Part shown: positions 35,327 through 44,480 of the stretch, piece after piece
Layout of the letters: each line of letters starts with the position of its first letter
Numbering within the stretch: position 1 is the first letter of the stretch
NCBI GenBank assembly: GCA_965200505.1
Contig: OZ241343.1
Location: forward strand, 1,736,001 to 1,800,000
From: VXNE01 sp965200505
Lineage (GTDB): Bacteria; Pseudomonadota; Gammaproteobacteria; Pseudomonadales; Azotimanducaceae
Length of the DNA stretch: 64,000 bases
Direction of reading: 5' to 3'
The notes under the pieces: generated by a model
Seen by the model: the letters and a program-made list of their open reading frames with translations, nothing else
The model's database searches: none
What the model was told of the DNA's origin: nothing
Program-made: the position numbers and the translations under genes

Positions 35327-36881
35327 CTTCTGTGCCTCCTCCCCGTGTCCCCGGCAATGCTAACCGAGCTTGGGCGGTTGGTGTAGCGAAGTGTGCGGCG
35401 TCACCGCGCAGCCGCCACCGATAGACGCACTTGCGCAATTCGCGGCGGCCGAAGCGGCCCATCTGTTGGCTGGCGTTGCCTTTGCCGCGGGGCAGCACAC
35501 CGATCTCCTCGCAGACGAAACCGCAGGCTTCGGCGATGTCTGAGAGGATCAAGTCCACCGGCACTTCCTCGCCGTGGTATTGCACGTTGTCGTTCACCAT
35601 CACGACGCGCCCGCCGGGGCGCGTGACGCGGGCCAACTCGGCGATCACCACGGCCATCTCGACGAAGTAGTTCCGCACCAACCGGATGACGTGCGGGTTG
35701 CTCAGCTCGGAGCGCCGGCGTTGCAAGTTCGCCAACACTTCCTGTAAGGCGGCTTGGCCGGCGATGGCGCACTTGGCTTGCGACAGCACTGCGGGGCGGG
35801 CGTATTCCCGGTCCAGCCAGTCCATCTTCGAGCGGTTCTCGACGGTGGCGCTGAGCAAGGCTTGCCGCAGGGCGCCAAAGGCGGCCTGGTCGTGGCCGAG
35901 CCAAGCAAGTTCCAGCGCGTAGGTCCGGGTGTAGTCGTAGCGGTTCGCGTAGGGTGGAGACGTCACGGTGATGCCTACCGAGGCGTCCGCCAGCCGCGGC
36001 AGTTCGGTGAGGGCGGAACCGTGGATGATGCGGGGCGGGCACCCGCCATATTGACGGCGCAGAGCCGCCGCATCTCGCGTCATCTGGCCAAGCCGGGCCA
36101 TCAGGGCGTCCTCAAACGAAGGAATGGGGCCCTTGTGCATCCGGCCCCGCAGGGCTCGGCCGCAGCGCTCATCCCAGCGCAGGTACTGGCCGTCCTTGCG
36201 TGTGTAGCTCACCTCCTCGAGCACGCTCATGCAGGCGAAATCCAACAGCGTCCGGAGCTGTTCGTCCCGCATCCTCGCCAAGTGGGCGCGTGCCTTGGCG
36301 ATGGCGTCCTCCGTTTCCGGCGGAAAGGCCATCTCGGTGATGCACACATGGGGGAAACGGTGTTCGGCAACGGCGTCTGTGCCGGCCACCGCCCGCAACA
36401 GGCGATCGCCGGCGCCGCGCAGCGCCGCCGTGTCCACGCCGTTGCCCATCAGGGCGATGGCTTGCGCCGCCCGGGCGCCCACGGCCATGATCTCGATGCC
36501 CGTGGCGTCGCGTCCCAATCCGCCGGCCACCAGCACCGAAGTGCCGAGGCCGGCGAAGGGATCCAATACCGGTCCGTACCCAAGGCGCAGGGCATCTTGG
36601 GCCAAATCGGCCGAGAACCCCTCCTTGTACTTGAACCAGCGCAAGCCCGGCTGGGCCTTGTTGGCTTGATAGGAGACGAGGCGGCGGCTCAAGTCTTGGC
36701 GGACGACCAAGCGGCTCTCGAACCGCTCCCGTAAATCGGTGCGCGCCAGAGCGTCTTCGGCTGCTTGGGGCACCCGCCCTCGGGACGCTCTGGGCGCAGC
36801 GGCCCTGGCGGCCGGGTGTGCCGAGTGGCCGCCATCGGCGTCGCCGGCTGCGCTGAGTTGAAGTGCCGGTTGCTTGTCCAC
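34851..36881 (-). CDS. DNA methyltransferase (N4/N6 type), frame runs 476 bases into the next gene
   Basis: The protein has the SAM motif PVLDPFAGLGTSVLVAGGLG (about residues 105-124) and the catalytic TSPPYANRYDY, in the FxGxG-then-PPY order of alpha/gamma-type amino-methyltransferases. GGRVVMVNDNVQYHGEEVPVD is a typical late strand. Homology should end near KCVYRWRLRGD (about 35390). No stop follows; the frame continues 180 residues through the start of the DUF3604 gene as a low-complexity Arg/Gly tail. A lost stop or frameshift is likely. The start is GTG 36881 or GTG 36773. No restriction enzyme is adjacent. Confidence 0.72.
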   Translation of the reverse strand: MDKQPALQLSAAGDADGGHSAHPAARAAAPRASRGRVPQAAEDALARTDLRERFESRLVVRQDLSRRLVSYQANKAQPGLRWFKYKEGFSADLAQDALRLGYGPVLDPFAGLGTSVLVAGGLGRDATGIEIMAVGARAAQAIALMGNGVDTAALRGAGDRLLRAVAGTDAVAEHRFPHVCITEMAFPPETEDAIAKARAHLARMRDEQLRTLLDFACMSVLEEVSYTRKDGQYLRWDERCGRALRGRMHKGPIPSFEDALMARLGQMTRDAAALRRQYGGCPPRIIHGSALTELPRLADASVGITVTSPPYANRYDYTRTYALELAWLGHDQAAFGALRQALLSATVENRSKMDWLDREYARPAVLSQAKCAIAGQAALQEVLANLQRRRSELSNPHVIRLVRNYFVEMAVVIAELARVTRPGGRVVMVNDNVQYHGEEVPVDLILSDIAEACGFVCEEIGVLPRGKGNASQQMGRFGRRELRKCVYRWRLRGDAAHFATPTAQARLALPGTRGGGTEDEREETSRSPRGLVGGGRFGRPLLGVGRLRGSAGAGGVRAGRGRGGASRSRGARGGGDARSEPGTQRLLRRPPRPFTLFLRCVPVRHRRHAGRGVPVRARRELEARARLRDADAGAAGLLLRHGPRHVPWHAAGDGGPRHRGVESRVCEAVCRGQHRG

Positions 36882-36995
36882 CCGGTGTGTCCCTTCAAGG
36901 CCCCTTGCAGGGATTTACTCTACTATATGTAAAGACAGTTTCAAGTGTGCCCGGATGGGTCTATAAAGGCGGAAGCCTACACGGGAGGTTTCCAA

Positions 36996-38753
36996 ATGCA
37001 CGATCTCTTGATTAAGTCAGGCAAAGTGGTGGACGGCACCGGGCGGCCGGCCTTCATCGCCGACATCGCCATCGCCGATGGCCGCATCAGGGAAATCGCG
37101 CCAAGCATCGGCGGCAAGGCGAGACGCCACATCTCTGCCGACGGCGCCCTCGTGACGCCGGGCTTCGTTGACATCCACACGCACTACGATGGCCAAGCCA
37201 CTTGGGACGATCTGCTCGACCCCTCCGCCAGCCACGGCGTCACCACAGTGGTCACGGGGAACTGTGGCGTCGGCTTTGCGCCTCTGAGACCCGGACACGA
37301 GCAGGAACTCATCGAACTGATGGAAGGCGTGGAGGACATCCCCGGCACCGCCCTGCATGAAGGCGTGGACTGGTGTTGGGAGACGTTCGGCGAATACCTG
37401 GACGTGTTGGAGACGAAGCGCTGGGCCATGGACGTGGGCGCCCAGTTGCCCCACGGCGCGGTGCGCGCCTATGTGATGGGCGAGCGTGGCATTCGCAACG
37501 AGGCGGCCACCGCGAAGGACATCGAGGGCATGGCACACATCACCGAGGCAGCCATGCGGGACGGGGCGCTGGGCTTTTCCACCTCACGTATCTTGGGCCA
37601 TCAGTCCATCCATGGCCTGCCGGTGCCGGGTACGTTCGCCGGTGAAGACGAGCTGTTCGCCATCGGCCAAGCCATGCGTCGCTCAGGCACCGTGTTCGAG
37701 CTGGTGCCGGGCGGGTCTGTTGGGCAAGGCAGCTTGTCGCTCGGAGACGAGGCGCAGCTGAACGACGAACTGGATTGGATGCGTCGGCTCGCCGCGGCGA
37801 CGGGCTTGCCCATTACCTTTCTGATGGTGGAGTTCGGGGAAGATCCGGACGCTTGGCGGGCGGTGCTGCGCTATGTGCGCGAGGCCAGCGCCGGCGGTGT
37901 GCGGCTGTACCCGCAAACCGCTTCGCGCCCCGCCGGCATCTTGCTTTCCTGGGATTCAAACCACCTGTTCCAACGCCGGCCCACCTATCTGAAGCTGGCC
38001 GGGCTGCCGCTGTCCGAGCGGCTGGCGCGGCTGCGGGAACCGGCGGTGAGGAAGGCGATTCTGGGGGAGGAGAACGCCCCGCCGCGGTCGCAATCCGTCA
38101 ACGATGCCATGCATCTAATCATTGGCCAGCAGATCGCCAATGTGTTTCCGCTCGGCAATCCGGTGAACTACGAGCCGGCGGCTGAAACCGCGGTGGCCGC
38201 GGAAGCCAAGCGCCGCAATGTGGACATCGAAGCGCTGATGTACGACCTGATGATGGAAGACGACGGCAAGGCGATTCTGATGTTGCCCGGCCTCAATTTC
38301 GCGCGTGGCAATTGCGATGCCTTGCACACCATGATGGCGGACGCGAACTCCGTGATCGGATTGTCGGATGGCGGCGCCCACTGCGGCCTCATCTGCGACG
38401 CTTCGTCCACCACGCACTTGCTCACATGGTGGGTGCGGGATCGGGCCGGTCCACGGCTGCCGCTCGAATACGCGGTGAAGAAGCAGTGTGCGGACACGGC
38501 GGCCTTGTATGGCCTGGGCGATCGCGGTGTTCTCGCGCCGGGCAAGCGCGCCGACATCAATGTGATCGACTTCGACCGGTTGGGCTTGGGGCTGCCTTAC
38601 GCGACGCGGGACCTGCCGGCCGGTGGCCAGCGTTTCCTGCAGGCGGCGAATGGCTACCTTGCCACCATCGTCCACGGTGTGGTGACGCGGCAGGAAGATG
38701 CGGACACTGGTGCCCGGCCGGGGCGGCTGGTGCGTGGGCGACGCGACAACTGA
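36996..38753 (+). CDS. N-acyl-D-amino-acid deacylase family amidohydrolase
   Basis: This 585-aa TIM-barrel amidohydrolase has the metal motif GFVDIHTHYDGQATWDD, the VTTVVTGNCGVGFAPLR strand, and SDGGAHCGLICDASSTTHLL for the late Asp. GVLAPGKRADINVIDFDRL closes the beta-sandwich. This matches D-aminoacylases and related N-acyl hydrolases. It is cytoplasmic (no signal). The ATG at 36996 has GGGAGG at a good distance. It is transcribed away from the methyltransferase, with an AT-rich segment (36912-36941) between them. The TonB receptor 70 bases downstream may share its transcript. Confidence 0.86.
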   Translation: MHDLLIKSGKVVDGTGRPAFIADIAIADGRIREIAPSIGGKARRHISADGALVTPGFVDIHTHYDGQATWDDLLDPSASHGVTTVVTGNCGVGFAPLRPGHEQELIELMEGVEDIPGTALHEGVDWCWETFGEYLDVLETKRWAMDVGAQLPHGAVRAYVMGERGIRNEAATAKDIEGMAHITEAAMRDGALGFSTSRILGHQSIHGLPVPGTFAGEDELFAIGQAMRRSGTVFELVPGGSVGQGSLSLGDEAQLNDELDWMRRLAAATGLPITFLMVEFGEDPDAWRAVLRYVREASAGGVRLYPQTASRPAGILLSWDSNHLFQRRPTYLKLAGLPLSERLARLREPAVRKAILGEENAPPRSQSVNDAMHLIIGQQIANVFPLGNPVNYEPAAETAVAAEAKRRNVDIEALMYDLMMEDDGKAILMLPGLNFARGNCDALHTMMADANSVIGLSDGGAHCGLICDASSTTHLLTWWVRDRAGPRLPLEYAVKKQCADTAALYGLGDRGVLAPGKRADINVIDFDRLGLGLPYATRDLPAGGQRFLQAANGYLATIVHGVVTRQEDADTGARPGRLVRGRRDN

Positions 38754-38823
38754 GCGACCCAGCGGCGGCGCATCATCGCCGCGCCGAAGCCCGAACGATC
38801 AAAAAGATGGTAGAGGGGAGTGT

Positions 38824-41178
38824 GTGAACCAAAGGTACTTGTTGGGCGCCGCCTTGGCGTTGCTCGTTGCGGGGCCAAGCGCGATTGTCGAGGCGGCCGA
38901 GGCGCCGCTGCTGGAGGAAGTGGTCGTCACCGCCGAGAAGCGTGAGTCCACCCTGCAGGAGACGCCTCTGGCCGTCACCGCCCTCACCCGCGACAACTTG
39001 GAGACGCGCAACATCGACGATCTGGCGCAGGTGCAGTTCGCCGCGCCGGCGCTGGTGTTCGCCGAAATCGCCGACATGGCGCAAATCACCATGCGTGGCG
39101 TGGGCGTGGACATCTCCCAGATGGACGCGGAGCCGGGCGTGGCCGTGTACGCGGATGGCGTGTATCGGGGCGGGTTGACGTCCTCCGGGTCTTTGCTGTT
39201 CGACCTTGAGCGCATCGAGGTGCTGCGCGGCCCACAAGGCACGCTGTATGGGCGGAACGCGGTGGGCGGTGGCTTGAACGTCATCTCACGCCTGCCCGGC
39301 GAGGAGGCCGCGTTCGACGCCGCGCTGCTGTATGGCGATTACGGACGCACGCGGGTCGATCTCTCCGGCGACATCCCCGTCTCACCGGGCGTCTTCGCGT
39401 TGCGCGCCGCCGTGGCATGGGATCAACGGGATGGCTACACGGACAACCGCTTCACCGGGCGAGAGGAGGACGACGCCGAATCCAAGTTCTTCAAAGTGGC
39501 CGCGGTGATCACGCCCAACGAACGCACGGAGATTACGCTCCGCGCCGAGTACACGGACACCCAGCTCGGCGGCCCGCCTTGGCTGCTCACCCACGATCAA
39601 CCGGTGCCGCCGCTGCTCCTGAGCGTCGGCAACCCGGGCGGCATTCTGAGCATTCCCGGCACGGTGTGCGGCCCCGCGTCTTGCGCGGAGGTGTTGGGGC
39701 TCAACTTGAGCCCTCCCGGCGTGGGCAGCAGCGACCCACGCAACACCTATGCCGATGGCAGAACCGTTTACGAACGTGAGTCTTGGGGGTTGAGCGCGAC
39801 GCTGGATTGGGATTTGAACGAGCGTGTCCACCTCAAGTCCATCACGTCCTATTTCGACATTGAGCAGATCGGCGACAACACCAACAACGACGGTGTGGAC
39901 ATCACCTACCTCACGGACAACTTCCTGCAGACCAACGAGGAATGGTCTCAGGAGTTCACGCTCACCGGCTCATCCGCCAAGCTGGAATGGGTGCTCGGCG
40001 CCTACTACTACCAATCCGACATCAATCAGCTGTTCGAGTTCACGTTGCCGGCGCTGCAGGCCACTTTCGAGGCCGTGTTCGGCGTGTTCGCCGGCGGGCC
40101 GCCACTGCCGCCCGGATCACTCGTGGCGTTTGGCAATCGCATCAATGGCCAAGCGGTGCCGTTCCCATTCCTGGATTTCCAAGTGCTGCAGGACTTGACG
40201 TCCACCGCCTTCTACGGCCAAGGCACCTACGCCTTGACCGATCGCGTGCGTGGCACCGTGGGCCTGCGATGGACGAAGGATGAGAAGGACGACACCCAAA
40301 CGGTGCGGAACAACATCGGCGGTGACTTCTGCGACCAGTTGGCGCTCGCGGACAAGTGGACTGAAATCACCGGCAAAGTCGGCTTGGACATGGACGTGGG
40401 CGAGCACACGCTGTTGTATGGCTCCATCTCCACCGGCTTCAAGGCCGGCGGCTTCAACGGTGGCCAATGCAACAACCCATTCGACCCGGAAACCCTCGTC
40501 GCCTACGAAGGCGGCGTCAAGTCACGCCTGCTGGAGGACACCCTGCAGCTCAACGTCACCGCGTTCTTCTACGACTACAGTGACTTGCAGGCGCGCCTCT
40601 TCATCAACAACGCCTCCATCGTGCGCAACGCCACGGACGCCGAGAGCCACGGCGTGGAACTGGAGGGCATCTGGCTCGCCACGCCGAACCTGCGCCTCGA
40701 GGGCTCCGTGTCCTGGCTGCAAGGGGAGTTCAAGGACTTTCTTTCCACCAACCCGATGGCCCCCCACATCGGCATGGACTGCAACCCCGTCACGGGGCTG
40801 GACTGCCTGCAGGACGTGTCTGGCAATCAGTTGCTGCGGTCGCCGGAGTGGAAGGCCAACTTCACTGCCGAACTCGACGTGCCAGTGGGTTCGCACACAT
40901 TCACCCTGCGGGGCGAATACGCCTACACGGCCGAGCTCTACCACACCGTGTTCAATGATGGCTTCAGCCTTCAGGACAGCTTCTCGCTCTACAACCTGCG
41001 CGCCATTTGGACGCCGCCGGAGAACGCCGCGGCCAACGTGAAGGTGATCGCCTTCGTGGAGAACGTTGGCAACGAGGAGTACATCGTGATCCATGCGCCA
41101 AACGCGACCACCGGCGGCACCATTTCCCACTTCGGCCCGCCGCGGGTGTGGGGTGTGCAAGTGCGTTATGGGCGCTGA
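38824..41178 (+). CDS. TonB-dependent outer-membrane receptor
   Basis: This 784-aa receptor has a signal peptide (YLLGAALALLVAGPSAIVEA), a TonB-box-like EEVVVTAEKR right after it, and a plug domain with PQGTLYGRNAVGGGLNVISR. The barrel is recognised from alternating strands and the C-terminal PPRVWGVQVRYGR ending in an aromatic-rich strand. It belongs to the broad group that takes up siderophores or large organic molecules; ligand is not predictable. GTG 38824 gives the signal peptide at the N-terminus and has GAGGGGAG before it. The stop is 4 bases ahead of the hydrolase gene. Confidence 0.9.
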   Translation: MNQRYLLGAALALLVAGPSAIVEAAEAPLLEEVVVTAEKRESTLQETPLAVTALTRDNLETRNIDDLAQVQFAAPALVFAEIADMAQITMRGVGVDISQMDAEPGVAVYADGVYRGGLTSSGSLLFDLERIEVLRGPQGTLYGRNAVGGGLNVISRLPGEEAAFDAALLYGDYGRTRVDLSGDIPVSPGVFALRAAVAWDQRDGYTDNRFTGREEDDAESKFFKVAAVITPNERTEITLRAEYTDTQLGGPPWLLTHDQPVPPLLLSVGNPGGILSIPGTVCGPASCAEVLGLNLSPPGVGSSDPRNTYADGRTVYERESWGLSATLDWDLNERVHLKSITSYFDIEQIGDNTNNDGVDITYLTDNFLQTNEEWSQEFTLTGSSAKLEWVLGAYYYQSDINQLFEFTLPALQATFEAVFGVFAGGPPLPPGSLVAFGNRINGQAVPFPFLDFQVLQDLTSTAFYGQGTYALTDRVRGTVGLRWTKDEKDDTQTVRNNIGGDFCDQLALADKWTEITGKVGLDMDVGEHTLLYGSISTGFKAGGFNGGQCNNPFDPETLVAYEGGVKSRLLEDTLQLNVTAFFYDYSDLQARLFINNASIVRNATDAESHGVELEGIWLATPNLRLEGSVSWLQGEFKDFLSTNPMAPHIGMDCNPVTGLDCLQDVSGNQLLRSPEWKANFTAELDVPVGSHTFTLRGEYAYTAELYHTVFNDGFSLQDSFSLYNLRAIWTPPENAAANVKVIAFVENVGNEEYIVIHAPNATTGGTISHFGPPRVWGVQVRYGR

Positions 41179-41182
41179 GGCG

Positions 41183-42193
41183 ATGAAGACCCAGTTCGTC
41201 AACGCCGGCGATCTGCGCATGCATTATCTTGAGGCCGGCGACGGGCCACCCGTCATCTTCATTCATGGTTGGCCGGAGAGCGCCGCGGAATGGCTTGGCG
41301 TTGGCGAGAGGCTCTCGCCCCATTACCGCATACTGGCGCCGGACACACGGGGCCATGGCCGCACGGCGGCGCCGGAGCAAGGTTACGACCGCGCCCAGCT
41401 CGCGCAGGACATCGTGAACTTCATGGATGCGCTGGGCATCGATCAGTGCCCTGTGATCGGCCACGATTGGGGTGGCATCATCGCGGTGAAGTTGGCCTTG
41501 GACCACGGCGAACGGGTGTCGCGCTTGGCCCTCTTGGACACGATCTGCACCGGCTGGTTCAGTTTCGTTCAATACTACTACTGGTTCATGGACGGCAACC
41601 GAGCGGAGCGTTTCTTCGCCAACCGCGCCGGGGACTTCATACGTTCGGTCATCGGCGGCCATGCCACGGGCTTGCCACCGCCACCCCAGTGCCCGGCGGA
41701 GTTCCAGAGCCCCGAATTGACCGCACCGGTTCAATGGGCAAACGAGGCCACGCTTGATGGCTACATTCAGCCCTATGAGCAGGGGCCGGCCGGGCGGGTG
41801 AGCTGCGCCTACTACCGCAACCTGCATTTCCATCGGGTGATCGCCGACGCCACGGCGCCTCACGGCGAACGCTACGAGGCGGTTCCCCAAACGGAGATGG
41901 GCCGAATGTGGCGCGAGCAGGAGATTGCGCGGGAGTATCTGGACTTCGCGCCAGAAGACCGGCACAAGACCTATGACGGCGACGTGCTCTGGGCTTATTC
42001 GCGAGGCGTGGTCGAGGCCGCCGGCGGTTCACTGAACGACGCCGACATTCCGACGGGCGACCCCGGGCTGGATTCGTTCCCCCGACACTTCCCGCGCCTC
42101 GTGGCGAAGCCGATGGAAGGCGGCCACTTCTTTGTGGAAGCGGAACCGGAGGCGACGAGCCGGCTCATCCGAGATTTTCTGCGCGAGGGTTGA
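41183..42193 (+). CDS. Alpha/beta hydrolase, epoxide-hydrolase / haloacid-dehalogenase-like
   Basis: This 336-aa enzyme has HGWPES for the oxyanion hole, PDTRGHGRT, the nucleophile Asp in VIGHDWGGIIAV and the late His in EGGHFFVE. An Asp nucleophile rather than Ser is the pattern of epoxide hydrolases and dehalogenases. The 336-residue length includes a long cap domain. ATG 41183 is taken because it begins the family N-terminus (MKTQFVNAGDLRMHY). The gene is 4 bases after the TonB receptor, so the two may act on one imported compound. Confidence 0.87.
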   Translation: MKTQFVNAGDLRMHYLEAGDGPPVIFIHGWPESAAEWLGVGERLSPHYRILAPDTRGHGRTAAPEQGYDRAQLAQDIVNFMDALGIDQCPVIGHDWGGIIAVKLALDHGERVSRLALLDTICTGWFSFVQYYYWFMDGNRAERFFANRAGDFIRSVIGGHATGLPPPPQCPAEFQSPELTAPVQWANEATLDGYIQPYEQGPAGRVSCAYYRNLHFHRVIADATAPHGERYEAVPQTEMGRMWREQEIAREYLDFAPEDRHKTYDGDVLWAYSRGVVEAAGGSLNDADIPTGDPGLDSFPRHFPRLVAKPMEGGHFFVEAEPEATSRLIRDFLREG

Positions 42194-42263
42194 ATCGCGC
42201 CGCAAGCGGTGCCGGCAGCGCGCAGCCGGCTATACTGCCGGCACCTCGAACGGAGGGATTGCC

Positions 42264-42614
42264 GTGGAACGCCTCGTTCTCTACCACAACCCTGGCTGAA
42301 GCAAGTCGCGTGGCGCGTTGGAGATTCTACGCGCCCGGGACGTCGAGTTCGATGTCGTCGAATACTTGAAGGCACCTTTGGATGAAGCCGGGGTGGCACG
42401 TCTCCTGTCCATGCTCGACGCTGAGCCGGGCGAGCTAATCCGCCGCGACAAGCACTTCAAGGATTTGGGGTTGAACGCCGCGGACTACACCTCGGCGGCC
42501 GCCGTGGCGGGCCTGATCGCAAAGCACCCGCGGTTGATGCAGCGCCCCATCGTCACCAAGGGCGGCCGCGCGGTCATCGCGCGCCCGGAAACGAAGGTGG
42601 AGGCGCTCCTCTAA
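42264..42614 (+). CDS. ArsC-family arsenate-reductase-like selenoprotein (in-frame UGA as Sec)
   Basis: Reading from GTG 42264 through the TGA at 42297-42299 gives 116 residues, the normal ArsC length: VERLVLYHNPG, then UGA as residue 12, then SKSRGALEILRARDVEF. The UGA occupies the catalytic Cys of NPxCSKSR. The later ArsC features are intact: ELIRRDKHFKDLGL, QRPIVTKGG and ARPETK with the substrate arginines. GGAGGG lies 6 bases before the GTG. Without readthrough, the reading after UGA could start only at TTG 42318, lacking a ribosome site and the active site. A nonsense mutant is the alternative. Sec machinery is not in the window. Confidence 0.8.
42300..42335 (+). promoter_or_regulatory. 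SECIS-like hairpin after the ArsC UGA codon
   Basis: GGCGCGT (42312-42318) pairs perfectly with ACGCGCC (42329-42335), leaving the 10-nt loop TGGAGATTCT. Nineteen bases separate the UGA from the loop, and G is the second loop base. As I recall bacterial SECIS rules (4-16 bp stem, 3-14 nt loop, G in the first two loop bases, 16-37 bases from UGA), it fits. A bulged U is not obvious. Confidence 0.65.
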
Positions 42615-42645
42615 GCCCGTTCGCCGCGGCGTCCAGCTATCTGGC

Positions 42646-44337
42646 TCAATTCGGCCAGTAGATGTACTCGTCGCCGGGAACGTATTCTTGGCCGCCGTGC
42701 TTGTCGATGAGCCTCGGCCCGTCGACGACGCTCGGCCACATGGGCGCTGCCTGGGCCGCGTTGTGCTCGGCGAGCAAGCCCTGCAACGCCTCGACGCGCT
42801 CCGGGTGTCGCTCCGCCACGTTGTCTCGTTCCGTGGGGTCGTTCGCCAAGTCGAATAGCCACACTCTCTGCGCTGGTTCTCCCTCCCCGGCCACGGGATC
42901 GTCCGCCCTGATGAGCTTCCAACCATCGTGCAGCACGGTCTGGTGGTGCCCTTGGCGCCAAAACAGCGTGTCGTGCGGCGTCCCGTCCGCCTCGCCAGTC
43001 ACATACGGCAGCAGGTTCACTCCATCGATGGTGCGGTCCTCTGGCAGCTGGGCGCCGGCGGCGGCCACGATGGTGGAGTAGAGGTCGAAGTGATGCACGG
43101 GCGCCGCCACGGTGGCGCCAGCCGGAATCCGCGCCGGCCAACTGGCGGCGAACGGCACGTGCAGGCCACCCTCGAAATGCGTGAGCTTCCAGCCGCGATA
43201 CGGCGCATTGATGTCCGCAAGCGCGATGTAGTCCGCGCCGCCGTTGTCGCTGGTGAAGGCGAGCAGCGTGTTCTCCGCCAAGCCCAGCGCCGCCAATGTC
43301 TCTTGGATGCGCCGGACACTGCGATCCACCGAGCGGATCATGCCGGCGTAAACCCGCAGCGCATGGTTCTCGATATGCGGAAAGGCGTCGTAGTCAGACT
43401 TCAACGCCTGCAGCGGGTTGTGGATGCCCCAGTGCGCCAGATAGAGGAAGAACGGCCGGTTGCGGTTGGCCTCGATCACCTTGATCGCTTCGTCCGTGTA
43501 GTAATCCGTGAGGTAGCCATCCGGTTCGAACAGCGGGCCGCCGTTGAATTGGGCGGCATAGCGGGCGCTCGTCCACACCATGCGCTCGATGCCGTCCTCT
43601 TCGCGCTTGGCGTTCACCACCTCAGGGTGGTCCTCCGGCAGATACGACATGCCGGCCATGTAGAGGCTGTCGTGGAAGCCTTGGTCTTCCGGGCGTGTGC
43701 CCGGTGCGCCGCCCAAATGCCATTTGCCGATGTGCGCCGTGTAGTAGCCGGCGTCCCGCAGGGCTTCGGCGATGGTGTATTCGGCGTCCGGCAACGCCAT
43801 GGTGGCCATGTCGGGCAAGGCGGCAACGGCCTCGTGGTCGATGTGGCCGGGCAATGGCGCGGGGTTCTCGTCCGCGATCCATTGGAAGATGGTGGCGCCG
43901 ATCTTGGGGAAGGGCGTGAACTCGAAGCCAAATCGCGTCGAGTAGCGCCCGGTGAGGATGGCGGCGCGCGACGGCGCGCACACCGCGTTGGCGGCGTAGC
44001 CGTTGCTGAACGTCACCCCCTGCCGGGCGATGGCGTCGATGGCCGGCGTCTGCACGCTGCCATCCGCGGCGCCGCCATTGGTGAAGGAGACGTCGTTGTA
44101 GCCCAAGTCGTCCGTGAGGATCAGGATGATGTTGGGCGGGCGCTCACCCGGCGCCGCGGCGGCCGTGGCGGGGCCGTCCGGCCAATCGGTGGGGATGGTG
44201 GGGGCGATGGGGTCGCGGAAGTCGTTGACGATCGGCATCGCCCACATGAGCAAGTCCAGCCGGTTGCTCCAAGCCCAGTACCCCCCGGCCGCGGCGAGGA
44301 TGATGACAACGAGCAGAGCCTTGATGAACGTTCGCAT
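42646..44337 (-). CDS. Sulfatase (arylsulfatase-type), membrane-anchored
   Basis: This 563-aa enzyme has the formylglycine motif CAPSR (C120) and the metal-binding IILILTDDLGYNDVS at about 70-84. HIGKWHLGG and FTSDNGG are also standard. An N-terminal hydrophobic stretch (FIKALLVVIILAAAGGYWAW) acts as signal anchor toward the periplasm. A 27-residue upstream extension is possible but ATG 44337 is better placed. It removes sulfate esters from carbohydrate or aryl compounds; an anaerobic-type maturase would not be needed for a Cys-type site in aerobes, where FGE does the modification. No maturation gene is near. Confidence 0.9.
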   Translation of the reverse strand: MRTFIKALLVVIILAAAGGYWAWSNRLDLLMWAMPIVNDFRDPIAPTIPTDWPDGPATAAAAPGERPPNIILILTDDLGYNDVSFTNGGAADGSVQTPAIDAIARQGVTFSNGYAANAVCAPSRAAILTGRYSTRFGFEFTPFPKIGATIFQWIADENPAPLPGHIDHEAVAALPDMATMALPDAEYTIAEALRDAGYYTAHIGKWHLGGAPGTRPEDQGFHDSLYMAGMSYLPEDHPEVVNAKREEDGIERMVWTSARYAAQFNGGPLFEPDGYLTDYYTDEAIKVIEANRNRPFFLYLAHWGIHNPLQALKSDYDAFPHIENHALRVYAGMIRSVDRSVRRIQETLAALGLAENTLLAFTSDNGGADYIALADINAPYRGWKLTHFEGGLHVPFAASWPARIPAGATVAAPVHHFDLYSTIVAAAGAQLPEDRTIDGVNLLPYVTGEADGTPHDTLFWRQGHHQTVLHDGWKLIRADDPVAGEGEPAQRVWLFDLANDPTERDNVAERHPERVEALQGLLAEHNAAQAAPMWPSVVDGPRLIDKHGGQEYVPGDEYIYWPN

Positions 44338-44480
44338 GGCGGTGAGTATGGCCGGCCGCGGTGCGTTTGTCATCGTCGCCGTCGGCATCGGGCGTCCCGT
44401 GCCCCATGCCCGGCCCACACCGGCCCCGGTTTGGCGACATACAATCGTGTCCTCTTGAGGACAATCAAAGGAGCGACACG

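Noticed and set aside
36912..36941. AT-rich segment as a strong divergent promoter
   Set aside because: A TTGAAA-16-TAGAGT can be drawn on the minus strand, but the match is modest and no good plus-strand pair was found; too weak to list as a feature.
36945..36995. Upstream start for the D-aminoacylase gene
   Set aside because: The extra 17 residues are not family-like and the GGGAGG site is placed for ATG 36996.
42318..42614. A short ArsC fragment starting at TTG after the TGA
   Set aside because: It lacks the active-site loop and a ribosome site; the selenoprotein reading from GTG 42264 explains the sequence better.
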